Assembly: GCA_035771165.1 (NCBI GenBank) | Contig: JAWNZC010000260.1 | Location: 53,659-117,658 of the forward strand | Direction of reading: 5' to 3' | Length of the DNA stretch: 64,000 nt | Origin: Paragorgia papillata | Lineage: Eukaryota; Cnidaria; Anthozoa; Scleralcyonacea; Coralliidae | Shown: positions 32,414 to 46,825 of the stretch, piece after piece | Layout of the letters: every line of letters starts with the position of its first letter | Position numbering within the stretch: the stretch's first letter is position 1 | The notes under the pieces: model-generated | Databases searched by the model: none | What the model saw: the letters and a program-made list of their open reading frames with translations, nothing else | What the model was told of the DNA's origin: nothing | Program-made: the position numbers and the translations under genes

Positions 32414-33408
32414 AATGGATCCCCTGGTTTACACAGTCACTACACGTTATTAAAATACATGTATCTCATGTGTAAGTACAGCATGTTGTTAAACCATTTA
32501 ACAGCTTTTATTCTGCATTGATATTACTGTATGTATAACGTTTCAAAATGCCCAAAATGTTTGCAACGTAATAATATAACAGTCGTGTACTTCTCACAGT
32601 CACTGTAATAGATTTTCAGATATTTTGGTTCAAGTACTTAATGCACAACCATGAACAATATGTCAAACAAAAGCTATTGAATATTGCCGTTTGGAGTAAA
32701 AAAATTTAAGATTTTAGCTGAACGGAAAGTACTTCAAAAATGGTAAAACCTCTGCGATTTTTCACAAGAAAGATAGTGGCGAATACGAGCCTATACTTTG
32801 TCAAGTTTTTACAGAACGTTCGCATCTTTCTGTAGTCTTATTGTAAACTACTTATGACTTCGCTTGTTCGGTCCGTGCTGGTGAAATATCGGACCTGTGT
32901 TTTCTGCACGGACTTCGGCTTGCTTATACACTCCCTCCATCCGTGCTAAAAACCTCGGTCCGATATTTTACTATTACAGATCCCGTGCTTGGCCAACAAG
33001 TAGTTAATAGCCTAGAAACGTTTATGATTGTTTAAATAGAAACACGTTAACGCAATAACCGTCCCGCCTGTCGGTTTTAGTCCTCTACGCCGTCCCGACA
33101 CCAGGTCGCATTTGTGAGACATGTAATAATATAACAATAGAGTTGATGTTCGCGGGCATAAATGTTTTTGGCGCGACTCAGGCTCATTTTACCCCGAACG
33201 GAAGGCGATCGTTTAAACTTAGCTTGGAGAAGGGCCAAGAACATATTTATGCCCAAGAACATCAACTGTATTATTATTATCCCCGAGCCCGGGCGAGGGT
33301 GCTAATCTCGACACGCGTGGAGTCCACTTACACGCAAAACTTCACGCCAGATGAAAACCTGAAAGTAATTCTGAAACATGTTTATATATATATATATATA
33401 TATATATA

Positions 33409-33781
33409 CGCAAAGTATGAAGTATAGTTTTACCTTAAAGTCTTCGCTACCAGAGGTTTCACCCTAAACGGGATCATCAGGCGACTGAAAAATATCGGTT
33501 AGTGGGCTGCTTAAATGCGTTGGTTGGGGCGTGGGTGTGGGCGTCGAAACGTCCGGCGCATTCCTTTGGAGCGTGGGTGTGGGCGTCGAAACGTTGCGCG
33601 CATTCCTTTGATTGTTTAGGTTGTTGATCCGAAATCTGTTTTTGTGCCGACAGGTCGAAACTATTTCTGATCTTTTGTTTAGTAAAAGTTGTTTGTCTGC
33701 CTTCATGATGAAAAGTTTTTCGTCCAAACATAAATTGCATATATGGTATTGAGCACTCTCTAACATTTCGTGAACCAAAAC

Positions 33782-33785
<4 letters not shown>
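33409..33785 (-). mobile_element. Penelope-like tail, copy 3
   Basis: ORF 33778-33464, identical protein to copy 1, with two 42-bp repeats. Confidence 0.6.
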
Positions 33786-33844
<59 letters not shown>

Positions 33845-34879
33845 GTTATCAAATCCACAACTTGCGCAGTTCGGATAGCAGGTACTGGTAACTATCCTGT
33901 TAAATTATTCAAATTATTTAAATTTACGTCAGCAAATTATAATCATTATAAGTTCGGTTGGATTGCGAAATAAAGTTTTTCAGCGATCACGATCATGACG
34001 AAAGAAATCTTTGCCAGAAAAAATGGTTTCAGCTAAAATGTACATTAACATTACCATGGAAAAACTGACCAAAGAAAGAAGGCTAAGAAGAGATGTGACA
34101 GCAATAGAGACAGCAGGGAAGAGGCAACAATAGACATGACTTAGGACCACTGAAAAAAGCCTAAAAATTTATGCACTTAAGACGAAAAACGATGCCGACC
34201 GAAATGTATCTGAAAGAACAAGGATGTGTCCTGAAACTGTTCAAAGCTGGTAAAGAATTCTGCTCTGGTGTATTCTACTTAACTCGAGAGAGAACGATGA
34301 AGAAATTTTGAAACAAACGGCTTTTTAGATCATGAGGAGAACTGAATGATGCCTTGTCATATTTATTTGTCACCAACGAAAAAAGTAAGAAACCGCGAAC
34401 TAGAAAAACAATCCGAAAAGAGTAGACTGAATTGGCAGTGTTTGTGGTGATATGAGCAGAAGAAAGTTTAATAACGGTAGGAGATTCGTATTTATGTTAC
34501 CAGTTTAGCTGAGTTAAAACGAAAGAAATCTTGAAAATGAAAATCAATATAAATAATATCTTGTCTAGCATTGTCTTTGGACGATAGGTCGTTGGCATTG
34601 TATCTTTTCTTGGCCACTATTTATATCTGTTTTTGAATGAGAATTTGTCATTTAGTTCATCTCGGTTTTTTTTTAATATAGACTATGCATGTTCTTTCGC
34701 CTTTCTGTCTGTCAATACATGACAACAGATGAACTTTGCTAATTAATTTTCTGGGATGTTTTCGGGGGTTGGGTGGGGTTGGGGGGGGGGGGGGGGGGGG
34801 GGTTGTTGTGTTAAAAATGCATATTAAGCGGGCGAGGGGTTGTTGCGTTTATGTATTTCTAGTATTATAACTCAATCGC

Positions 34880-35808
34880 TACATACTGCCGAAGCCACAA
34901 TGAACGACGATCTTAAAAACGTTGAATCTTGGTTAAAGTCGATAGAATGATTGCCAACATTAAGAAGACCAAAAAAATGTTAATTGGTTCGCGTCCTGCT
35001 CTTAAAAAGGCTGAAAATCTGGAAATATATCTTTCCAACAGTGAGATTGAGGAAGTATCCACCTTTGACTATCTTAGGTCTCTGCATACATAATACGCTA
35101 TCCTGGAAACCTCAAGTTGATCGGATATGTCAACGCTCGTATCCCAAACTGAAATTACTGAATCGTATTTCAGGTTTTCTACCAACTGAAGTCCTTCTCA
35201 GAGTTTATAAGCAAACAATCTTACCTATTATCGACTATGCTTCAATCGTATATGGCATGATTGTGGGTCTGTTCTTACCGACCGTGTTGAAAAAATTCAA
35301 AACAAGACAATGAGAACCATCTTACACGCTAACAGATCAACTTGCACACAACAAATGCGTAACCGCCTGGGTCTCCTTACTTTACACAGCCGACGCCGCT
35401 TTTTAAGATATATTTTAGTTTTTAAAATTGTAAATAACATTGACTGTCCTACGTATTTTAACGATTACTTTCTTTTAAGAAGTTCGTTAAGGGGAAAAAA
35501 CCCTTCGAGATCAAACTTTGATAGACCTACCTAAAGTTAAAACTTCACTCGGACAAACTATGTTTAAGTTTGTGGCAGCTCGTGACTGGAACTTGCTCCC
35601 GAAGTCAATTAGGGTCATTAAAGTTCTCAGTAGTTTTAAATACTTGGTTTTTAAATATCTTTTAGAAATTGACAATTCTTCACACAATTGTAGTTTATAA
35701 TTATCAGTCTTCTGTTAAATTTTTATATTGTGTATATTGTGTCCCCAATTAGCTGTAATATATAGCTAAATACATTGACACTAAAATAAAGTTATTCATT
35801 CATATTGT
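34880..35808 (+). mobile_element. Truncated LINE, copy 3
   Basis: Shares the AT and A insertions of copy 2. It has a further extra A in TATCTTAGGTCTCTG, which shifts frame at FDYLG. Three remnant ORFs remain (34984-35313, 35310-35534, 35518-35700). Confidence 0.8.
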
Positions 35809-35921
35809 AAATGAGAACTTCGATAGGTATATTTATGTTAATAATGAACTATTTTACATACTGTTCACCCAGGTAAGACCAGCTATTACAGCTGAATGGG
35901 TCTTCACAGTTTAAATAAAGA

Positions 35922-35999
<78 letters not shown>

Positions 36000-36551
36000 G
36001 TAATCCTGCTTTCTGATTGGCTAACGAGCGGTCCTTATCAGGGCGTACGAATCGCGCGAGTTTTAAACCCAAATGGAAAAGTTTTTAATTTTTCAAAGGC
36101 CGCCATTTAAAATCAATTGCAAAAATGTACTCAGAGGAAAGCCTACATAGTGAAAGTGAAATCTGTTATCCAACAGAAGACTTTCCTCTTTCCTCTAACG
36201 AAGGTAAAACACAGACTTTTCGTTATCCACTATAAATACTGCAGTTGAGGACCAAAACACGAGCGAATATATTGACGAAATCCAAATGTTTATGTAATAG
36301 ATAAAGCATGAGCAGCGATCTGTATCTGATTTACAAGGCGAGCTGCATTATCGCACTTATCAAATGGACACATCTAAATCGCCATGTTTTGAAACAAATT
36401 TTCAAGTTGGAGTGAATTTAGCTAAGAAATTGAGGAAAAAGTTTATGTAAATCAGGACGAATCTGTATGCGATTTACAGCTATTGATTAAATATTCATTT
36501 CTTTTTTTCACATACGATATCAATGTTATTAAAAGGTACTTTCTATCAATA

Positions 36552-37869
36552 AATGAGTGAAGGGAAATTGAAGCCATATATGTACCTGATAAAGAGTTAA
36601 ATATCCTGATATCCAGTTTTTTTATGAATCTACAAAAGAGAAATGGCGAAGTCTACGAACCATCCTCCCTCAGTGACCTCCAGAGAAGCTTACATAGATA
36701 TTTAAACAATAAACATTCAAGTTTAAATCTTTTCCAAGACCAAGAATACTCAAAGGCTAGAGAGGTTCTTTTAGCAAGGAAAAGAGAGCTGCTGTAGCAG
36801 CACGCCAAAGGAAACCGATCACAAGCTGCTAGAGAGTTGACCATTGACCAGAAGAAGACCTTGAAACCGGTTTGTTTGGTAACCAAGGACCCAAAGTTCT
36901 CCAAAAGACCGTTTGGTGGGTTCTTTCCCTTCATTTTGGATTCAGAGCTCGTGATGAATCCAGAAGATTAAAATGGGAAGACAGCTCTTGGTAAAGACCC
37001 GGAAACTGGCAGCGAGTTGTTGATATGAAAGGGGATTCAAGACAAGACGCGGACGACCAACATTAGACAGAGTGATGTCCAGTTCAGTTGTTTAATTTAT
37101 TCGCCAGCCATCGACTAGACGGGTACAGAATTTTTACACGACAAAGCAACATGGCTGTTAACCACCGCCGTAAACCAGGTTTGGTTACACCAAAGTTCCA
37201 TTGGGAGAAAACGAAAATGAGAAGTTTCTTGTGAAGGTTGCGAAAGCCGCTAATTTGCCAGGAAATTTCGGTAATCACTCGGGCAGAAAAACATGTATTT
37301 TGCATCTAATGGATACTTATGTTCTAGCGAATTACGTGGCTCAACTGAGTGGGCATAAGAATTTGAAAAGCCTGCATGCCTATAAAACAGCTTCAGCTAG
37401 CCATCAGCGAAAAATGTCAATGGTCTTGAGTAGCTCAACCATGGTCACTTCCATAGAGTCTAGAAGTTCGCAGAAGCATCAAGCCTCCACTGTAATGACT
37501 TCACAATCCAGCATCCAAGAACAAAATTTCTCCTTTTCCAATCGGTCTGCAGTTGAAGGCATGTTTTCTGGAGCAGCGATCGGAAAAATGGAAGGGTGTA
37601 CATTCAATTTTTTCCTCAAACCGGCCACTAGTGAAATGTTATCATCAGTGATGACAGTGAATCGGACTGAATCGCATCCCTTTTTCTTTTTGTTACTTAG
37701 ATCTGGGTATTTTGTGAGGAACTTATCGATGTTTTTATGCAATGATCACGGTAGATGCCAACAATATTGTAACGAACTTTCTTCGCTTCGTCTCTTTCGA
37801 GTTTTGAAATTAACATGCTTCACTCAGGTGACTTCCTTATTTGGTCACTGCTATGGCTTCTTTCAATGA
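36552..37869 (+). pseudogene. Tyrosine recombinase pseudogene, copy 3 (longest open C-terminus)
   Basis: Keeps the shared N-terminal stop and frameshift, but the catalytic C-terminal half is open for 222 residues (37201-37869): ENEKFLVKVAKAANL, NHSGRK, LSGHKNLKSLHAY and the tail. It therefore has HxxR, His and Tyr in one frame and lacks only the box I arginine in the same frame. Best copy for modelling the ancestral protein family. Confidence 0.8.
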
Positions 37870-38610
37870 CGTATTTATTTCTATTTTTATTCGTAAGAGA
37901 GGGTGGCGGGTGTATTTCGTTTTTCAAGAAAAAAAAAAAATTATTTACCGTTTTGGTCGGTCCGTATTTAGAGAAATATTTCCCACGGTCTCAAGTACGG
38001 CCCTTGGCCTGCGGCCTCGTGCCGTTTTTGAGACCTTGGGGAATATTTCTCTATACGGACCTCCCAGTCGGTAAATAATATATATGTCTACCAAGTTATT
38101 TGTATAGTCTACAACGTGTTCATCTTATTTAGAGCATAGCCCACAGTTCCTACATCCACTGTCGAAGTTAGTTTTGTCATGAATATTGTAAATAAGTAGT
38201 AAGAGAGGATTTTGCTCATGCAATTAAGGGTTCAATTTTCAAAAATCACTCGTAGTGTAAAATTCTTAATTGCACTCGCTATCTTATGATTACCTATACT
38301 AATCAGTTGAATAAATGATGCGTCTGTTAGAACAATGAAATGAGTGTGTGTCATGATATAAATACTTTTGTTCCACTTCTTTTTTATTCTGACTCTTCTA
38401 GCCTTCCAACACTTCTTTTCAGAACTTTCCAACGTTATTGTTCACCATGCTAAATGATTTTTTCAAAGCTATATAAATAAATGCTAGTTTAGTTTTTTTT
38501 TTCGCCTTTCCAAAGAAAAATACATCTGAAACTCGTATACCTGGGTGTTTTATTATTGGGCGAACCATCTATTAAATTAAGTGACGGTCTGCATTGTTTT
38601 TCTATTACAG

Positions 38611-38880
38611 GTTTAACGTCATTTTCAGATGTACCAGAAACACACCAGAGTTCTGCGAATAGCATTAGCGCGTCCGACCTATCCGCACTTTCATTGCTAG
38701 GCACGAGAACAAAACAACGTTCTTCAGGAAGCAGTGAAAGTAGTGACGACATGGACTCTCTTTCTATTCGATCCAGCAACACGTCTTTGATCAACCGTAT
38801 GAGCAATCGGACACCATGCAGCTTTACCACATCACAAAATGTCCAGCCAACGCCACAAAGTGTATCAACATCAACAACTA
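38611..38880 (+). CDS. Candidate exon A, copy 4
   Basis: Intact, 270 bp. Adds a Gly to Ser change in the acidic patch (SESSDDMD). Confidence 0.55.
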
Positions 38881-41268
38881 GTAAGTACTAACTATATATG
38901 ACAAATGATGATGACGATGATGATCATGTGACGATGATGTTGTCCACTTTGTATTTAGGGACTATTGATATAGCTTTGTGTGTATATATATATATATATA
39001 AAACTCGTAAAAACCAAGGAAATCAGTCAATAAGTTCGTTATTTAACAAATAGATGATATTTTTCGTGCGTGTGTACTGTAATAACGCACAGATGACGTC
39101 ACAGCGTGTAAAGAACAAAAAAGTACGCCACGAGACGCAGTCGAGTGGCGTGACTGTTGTTCTTTACACGCTGTGACGTCTTCTGTGCGTTATTACAGTA
39201 CACACGCACGGAAAAAATGTCAACGAAGCCCGGATAGCGCTATTCACTGGATAGCGATTTTTTCAACCTTCGTAAAAATGGTCACAATAGATCTTAAAAA
39301 CTTCAGTTTATAAATACCAAATCCTAATCTGAGGTCATAACAATCAACGGCCAATTTTACGAAGGTTGAAAAAATCGCTATCCAGTGGATAGCGCTATCC
39401 GGCCTTCGTACAACCGGTCCCAGGACAATATAGCTGTCTAATCATGTCTCAAATATATGAAGGTATTACATATACTTTACCTCAAGTTAATAAGTCTATC
39501 TACTTAAAAACTGTTTCACTTGTGTTTTAAAAACACTCGTGAAATTAAACCTTAATTTTCCTCGGCCCCATGCAATTACCTATTCAAAGTGAATTCTTTC
39601 ATCACTTTCATGTTTAAATGAAACGAATTTTTTCCGACTTTTGTCAAATATTGAGATAAATGCGTTTGACTTGTTGGAGGTAACTAAAAGCGTTATAATC
39701 ATGCGCGACTGGAAAAAGTGTTTGTGAAGAAACCAATATTACGTTACAAATATACTTCTAGAAAGTTTCAAATGATAATGATAACAAAGTAAAAGGCTTC
39801 AAAGATCATGGAAATGTATAGGAGCAGATTTCTCAGCTTCTTTTGTAAGTGACACGAGCTCTTGCTTGTCAATTAAATCTTCAGAGTAAAGAAAAGCAGC
39901 AGCAATAACTAGGTCATCATCATCCATCTTGTTTCTGACTGCAGAGTCGGAACTCGAATATAATAAAAATCTAAACACCATTCAACACACGGGTGTAACC
40001 CAGTCCTCTGCGCGGGTTTACTCGTACTCGAACTCGCACTCGCACCAAAGCTAAACCTCCCTAGTATTTCATTTCATACTACAATTACTGCACTCAATTA
40101 CACGCTATCGCATCCTCTACTGCACTGTGTATGCTACTGCGAGTTCCTGCATAGTGTACTGCAAGCCAGCGCACTCTACCGTTCGCTATCGCATGCTCTA
40201 CTTCACGCTAATGCACTCTGATAGTCTAATGTTCCCTACTGCAAAAGCTTGTGCCCTTTTTCACGCCATCGCATCCTCTAGTGTATTCTGTATGCTACTT
40301 CACCCTATATATCGCATGCTGCACTGCACACTATTGCATACTTTCCTGCAAGCTAGTGCACTATACTACACGCTATATCATGCTCTACTTCACGCAACTG
40401 TATACTCTACTGCACTCTGCTGATGTACTGTACTGTACTGTACTTAATTTTACGAGAGCTCGTGTGATTAGGTATTAATAATATAGCGGGTCAAATTATT
40501 CAAGAGTTATGTTATGTCCAGAAAATGTCGAAGTACATGTACCTTATCACGGTCGATGCTCGAAACATTCCAATTTTCCTCGTTCTATCGCTGTACCTGT
40601 TGCTTTCTTTTTGTAAACACAGGCAAAAGTTTGTAAATTTTCTACAGTATTAATTTTCACTAATAGTTTACACTCCTTCAAAAGTTTAAATTAGTTCAAA
40701 GTAAACAAAAAAAAACATTTTCAAACCGAAAAACCTTGCAGATTTGTTGGGAAAAAAGTCACTCCTCTGAGGTTCACTGTTGCTAAGTAACAAAGCGACG
40801 AATCACATGCTGATCAAAGTACTGCTGATCAAAGAACCAATTTTGCCCTGAATTACAAAAAAAGCCCTCTGCATTAGCCAGTCATATTCAAGTAATTTTG
40901 CCCTGTATATTATTAATAAAATAATCCTTCGAAAGATTCGTCAGCTTCGATATCATTCCTCAGTGCAATTTATGTTTCTTATGCAGGCTAAGAGGTTAGC
41001 GACTCCCCAACTCTCGGGCACCTCTTTTTCGTACATTGACTCTTGAGGGCTATAGCTATTTTCCAACGTCAGGCAAACGCAGAATTCCTTTTCCTTCTGG
41101 CTAACACCCTGGTGTACTTTCTGTATGTTCAGTCGCCTAACATCAAACGAAAGAAATCCCTGTGAAACTTTCTGTGAATAGTTGAGACCCAACAAAATTT
41201 CTGCATACTCAGTTCCCAGGCGCTAATGCTTTTTCCACGTCAGATTATCTATTTATTTTATCTTATAG

Positions 41269-41655
41269 ATGATGCTGCTAAATGTAAGAAGCTGTTGAAC
41301 AAAGGAAAGCTTCTGTATGCTGAGCCAAAGTATCTTCTGGACGTGGCCTTAGAGAACTTAGCCAATGGCAACAGCCAACTTATTGATGAGGAAACAGAAG
41401 AGCACACGTTCACAGAGTTAATCAGCAAAAGCGCAAACAAAATAGAAGATGATATTGGCGGAAATTTTACAAACAATGGACAAACAAGATCAGACTCATC
41501 GTTGGAAAGTTTTTCATCAACCTTTTGGTTGACTACAGACTCATCTGGGGTAGAAGGCTGTGTGGAACCTTGTGTAAAACCGTGTGTAAAACCAGAGACA
41601 GAAGCTGAGAGGAAATCAGCCCATGTTCGGATGCGTGAAACCATCAGTGCAAGTA
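41269..41655 (+). CDS. Candidate exon B, copy 4
   Basis: Intact, 387 bp. Variants: Met to Leu (CTG) at the MYAEP position, Thr to Ile after ANK, and Phe in the middle as in copy 1. An extra T after the donor lies in the intron and does not affect the exon. Confidence 0.55.
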
Positions 41656-41779
41656 GTGAGTACTTTTTATTATTATACAATGCTGATACAATCTCGACTG
41701 TGATTGGCTAAAAACCTACAGATAATTCTTGACGTCTGTAGCTATGACGCGCTGGCCAGCGGTTTTAAACAAAACAAAC

Positions 41780-41896
41780 ATGGCGGCCGTCCTTAGGAGT
41801 GAAGATCAGAAGCGGATTAATCCGGCGGATTTGGCACGTTTTGTTGACGCTAAAACCACCAAGAAAAAACAAGCGAGCTACACATACATCTGTTAG
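41780..41896 (+). CDS. Short promoter-associated ORF, copy 4
   Basis: Same 38-residue product as copies 2 and 3. One extra T upstream (GGTTTTAAAC) separates it from the longer upstream frame present in copies 1-3, showing that frame is not required. Confidence 0.3.
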   Translation: MAAVLRSEDQKRINPADLARFVDAKTTKKKQASYTYIC

Positions 41897-42836
41897 AGTT
41901 TAAAGCAGTGTTTGAAGGAGAAAATTGTATTTGAAAGCGAAAAAAGTTAGCGAACCTCGAACTGAAGACGGTATGAATATTTACTAATTTTACCTAACTT
42001 TGTAAAAAACTTTCTAAAGGCTTCAACATTTATAATTGTATAATAAAACAATTATTGAATTCGGTTATCGCATGATATCAAAAATTATCAAGGCCTCTGT
42101 TTGTGTTATCCGCCTCAGCCTTCGGCTTCGGCAGATAACACAAACCTCGGCCTTGATAATTCTTGATATCATGCTCAACCTCATCCAATAATTGTATATT
42201 ATATGACTAATTTCGTGAGCGGCCTGGAACGCAAAATCCAGGAATCTGATTGGTTGGCTACTAAAACAAAATAAACATCAGAACTTCAGTTCTAACTGCG
42301 CATGGCTGTTTGTAAACCCAGGACCGTGGACCCAGGGATTCATGCACTGATCTCTGTATAACTGGATTGCTCATCAAAAACAATTGTCAGATGTTAATTT
42401 ACTACTGCAAAACAGACGGAAAATGCAAGCAAATACAGTTCGAAATTGTCAACTGCATACTTCAAGACTTTGTAAAGACACATGCATGTTTTACTAGTCT
42501 TTAATGAAATTATTGACTGGTTTCGTTGGTTTTTACGAGTTTTGTGATATAGACCAAGTTTATCGATTACAGAGTAAAAAACTACGAAATGACACGTTTT
42601 GCTGCTTAGAAATACCAACAAATGCAAAAACTAAGCTTCTAAACCTTTTACAGTGTTTTTTGTTTGATACCAATAGCAAAAAAAAATTTAGTGTGTCTTT
42701 TTTTGTCTCTTCGTCCTACGAAAACATACAAAATTTCCGTGGCTGCCATCTTGGTACTCTAAATTCGTCATCTCCAGTGGCTTCATTTTTGGAGCCGGAT
42801 GAGCAATCCAGTTATATAGAGATCAGTGGATTTATG

Positions 42837-44402
42837 TAAAACAATGAACCTCGCCAAATTGGACAGGGGAGTTCGGAAATATGATTTCCCGGGGCGGGGG
42901 GCCGTTCTAAATCGAACAGTCAAACATATGTGATAAAACACATTAAAATATGCGGAGAGTCAATATATAGCACACGACCAGACAGTTGCTAAAACTATCG
43001 GATTGAATTCCAACTGAATCGTGTAAATACTACATTTAGGCTTAGCGCACGCTGACGCATCAGTTACCTCGTTTCGTTTGTAAGATTGCGCCACATCTAT
43101 AAAGCAGAGTCGAACACAGTCGAAGCAGAGTAGACATGAGATAAGAATAATCTTCGCAGAGAAAAATAGAGGCGGCTCGTCGTTTATGTTGATCAAGGAC
43201 AAGAAAACTTCTCGTAAACGTCCGCCAGTTGCCGCATATATTTAGGTCGGGATCGAATTTAACGTTACCCCGTTACTTTGTGTTCGACGAACTGTTTTTC
43301 TTATGAGTTATGCCTATCCGTCTTCTGTTCGTCTCTGCTTTAGACGTGACGCAATATTATAAACGAAATGAACTTCCTGCATAAAACGACGGTGTGACGA
43401 TATACGTCTTTAAACCAATATCGCACCTGATTGGTCAGTCGATTTTCCGCCTAGTAACGGTATAGCACCCGATTAATTCAATTATTTTTGCAGTCAAAAC
43501 AACACAATTATCGCCATAACTTGACCTTTAAACAAAGTGTTTAAGAGTTTTGGTATCCAGAACGCACACATACGCAGGTATGTAAAGAAACTTTTATAAA
43601 CCTCATCCAAATTCAAGTACTTTTTTGTCGCGCTTGTTTAGTGCGTTTTCTCAGCCGAGTATAGCGTAATTTAATATCGTCAAACTTTTTCATTTGTCAA
43701 TGCTTAACCAAACTCGGAGAGTCTTTGTTGGGCTCTCTGAATTCCTCGTCAAGCTAATGATACGAGCAAATATAACAATACGCACTTGATGTAAAGTCTT
43801 CTCTTCGAATCTTCTTAATCCAGATGGAAGTTCGCAGCTTTGGATTGCTTGGAAATTGATAAAACGTTCTATCAGGCGTACTTTCTGATGTAGCTTTGCA
43901 ATTGTAAGCACTTTGGCATTCTCCTTCAAATATTTAAAGGGAGGACACGGTTGCACGCCTCTTACCATTTACCACACTCGTTGGTGTTAAATAAGGGTTA
44001 TTTAAAATAGCACATTGTACACATTTTACATGCCTGCGTGTGTTCTGTATACCAAAAACTCTTAAACACTTTGTATAAAGGTCAAGTTATGGCGATAATT
44101 GTGTTGTTTTGACTGTGAAATTTATTGAAATTACTGGTTGCTACCCCGTTGCTAGGCGGAAGATAAACTAACCAATCAGGTGCGACATTGGTTTAAAGAC
44201 GTATACTGTGGGATAATGATATCGTTCTAGGTAACTGATTTGCGTCCGTGTCCGCTAAGCCTAGATGTAGTATTTACACGATTCAGTTGGCATTCAATCT
44301 GAGTTTTAGCAACTGTCTGCTATTGACTCTACGCATATTTTATCGCATATGTGTGTTGCATTAAGAATGGTCCTGTCCAATGTGGCGAGGGTCCTGGTTT
44401 TA
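42837..44402 (-). mobile_element. Long-inverted-repeat THAP element, copy 4
   Basis: Full-length. The THAP frame (from 43975) gains a TAA stop at residue 14, where copies 1-3 read Tyr (ATTTAAAG against ATATAAAG), so the fragment is further disabled here. Confidence 0.7.
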
Positions 44403-45388
44403 AATGGATCCCCGGGTTTACACAGTCACTACACGTTATTAAAATACATGTATCTCATGTGTAAGTACAGCATGTTGTTAAACTATTTAACAGCTTTTAT
44501 TCTGCATTGATATTACTGTATGTATAACGTTTCAAAATGCCCAAAATGTTTGCAACGTAATAATATAACAGTCGTGTACTTCTCACAGTCACTGTAATAG
44601 ATTTTCAGATATTTTGGTTCAAGTACTTAATGCACAACCATGAACAATATGTCAAACAAAAGCTATTGAATATTGCCGTTTGGAGTAAAAAAAATTTAAG
44701 ATTTTAGCTGAACGGAAAGTACTCCAAAAATGGTAAAACCTCTGCGATTTTTCACAAGAAAGATAGTGGCGAATACGAGCCTATACTTTGTCAAGTTTTT
44801 ACAGAACGTTCGCATCTTTCTGTAGTCTTATTGTAAACTACTTATGACTTCGTTTGTTCGGTCCGTGCTGGTGAAATATCAGACCTGTGTTTTCTGCACG
44901 GACTTCGGCTTGCTTATACACTCCCTCCATCCGTGCTAAAAACCTCGGTCCGATATTTTTACTATTACAGATCCCGTGCTTGGCCAACAAGTAGTTAATA
45001 GCCTAGAAACGTTTATGATTGTTTAAATAGAAACACGTTAACGCAATAACCGTCCCGCCTGTCGGTTTACGCCGTCCCGACACCAGGTCGCATTTGTGAG
45101 GACATGTAATAATATAACAATAGAGTTGATGTTCGCGGGCATAAATGTTTTTGGCGCGACTCAGGCTCATTTTACCCCGAACGGAAGGCGATCGTTAAAC
45201 TTAGCTTGGAGAAGGGCCAAAGAACATATTTATGCCCAAGAACATCAACTGTATTATTATTATCCCCGAGCCCGGGCGAGGGTGCTAATCTCGACACGCG
45301 TGGAGTCCACTTACACGCAAAACTTCACGCCAGATGAAAAACCTGAAAGTAATTCTGAAACATGTTTATATATATATATATATATATG

Positions 45389-45719
45389 CACAAAGTATGA
45401 AGTATAGTTTTACCTTAAAGTCTTCGCTACCAGAGGTTTCACCCTAAACGGGATCATCAGGCGACTGAAAAATATCGGTTAGTGGGCTGCTTAAATGCGT
45501 TGGTTGGGGCGTGGGTGTGGGCGTCGAAACGTTGCGCGCATTCCTTTGATTGTTTAGGTTGTTGATCCGAAATCTGTTTTTGTGCCGACAGGTCGAAACT
45601 ATTTCTGATCTTTTGTTTAGTAAAAGTTGTTTGTCTGCCTTCATGATGAAAAGTTTTTCGTCCAAACATAAATTGCATATATGGTATTGAGCACTCTCTA
45701 ACATTTCGTGAACCAAAAC

Positions 45720-45723
<4 letters not shown>
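45389..45723 (-). mobile_element. Penelope-like tail, copy 4 (one repeat lost)
   Basis: ORF 45716-45444, 90 residues, shorter by exactly 14 residues because one of the two 42-bp repeats is missing; the frame is preserved. Confidence 0.6.
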
Positions 45724-45792
<69 letters not shown>

Positions 45793-46825
45793 GTTATCAA
45801 ATCCACAACTTGCGCAGTTCGGATAGCAGGTACTGGTAACTATCCTGTTAAATTATTCAAATTATTTAAATTTACGTCAGCAAATTATAATCATTATAAG
45901 TTCGGTTGGATTGCGAAATAAAGTTTTTCAGCGATCACGATCATGACGAAAGAAATCTTTGCCAGAAAAAGTGGTTTCAGCTAAAATGTACATTAACATT
46001 ACTATGGAAAAACTGACCAAAGAAAGAAGGCTAAGAAGAGATGTGACAGCAATAGAGACAGCAGGGAAGAGGCAACAATAAACATGACTTAGGACCACTG
46101 AAAAAAGCCTAAAAATTTATGCACTTAAGACGAAAAACGATGCCGACCGAAATGTATCTGAAAGAACAAGGATGTGTCCTGAAACTGTTCAAAGCTGGTA
46201 AAGAATTCTGCTCTGGTGTATTCTACTTAACTCGAGAGAGAACGATGAAGAAATTTTGAAACAAACGGCTTTTTAGATCATGAGGAGAACTGAATGATGC
46301 CTTGTCATATTTATTTGTCACCAACGAAAAAAGTAAGAAACCGCGAACTAGAAAAACAATCCGAAAAGAGTAGACTGAATTGGCAGTGTTTGTGGTGATA
46401 TGAGCAGAAGAAAGTTTAATAACGGTAGGAGATTCGTATTTATGTTACCAGTTTAGCTGAGTTAAAACGAAAGAAATCTTGAAAATGAAAATCAATATAA
46501 ATAATATCTTGTCTAGCATTGTCTTTGGACGATAGGTCGTTGGCATTGTATCTTTTCTTGGCCACTATTTATATCTGTTTTTGAATGAAAATTTGTCATT
46601 TAGTTCATCTCGGTTTTTTTTTAATATAGACTATGCATGTTCTTTCGCCTTTCTGTCTGTCAATACATGACAACAGATGAACTTTGCTAATTAATTTTCT
46701 GGGATGTTTTCGGGGGTTGGGTGGGGTTAGGGGGGGGGGGGGGGAGGTTGTTGTGTTAAAAATGCATATAAAGCGGGCGACGGGTTGTTGCGTTTATGTA
46801 TTTCTAGTATTATAACTCAATCGCT

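Larger units (their letters stand above)
25805..37789 (+). repeat. Array copy 3 (subtype II, most intact)
   Basis: Third copy, about 11,985 bp, without large insertions or deletions relative to the consensus layout. It holds intact exon A, exon B, the short promoter-associated ORF, the THAP element, Penelope tail, LINE fragment and the longest uninterrupted C-terminal part of the tyrosine recombinase. It has the G-rich segment (22-G run at 34781-34802) and shares with copy 2 a 2-bp insertion that breaks the LINE frame. Best template for describing the ancestral unit. Confidence 0.95.
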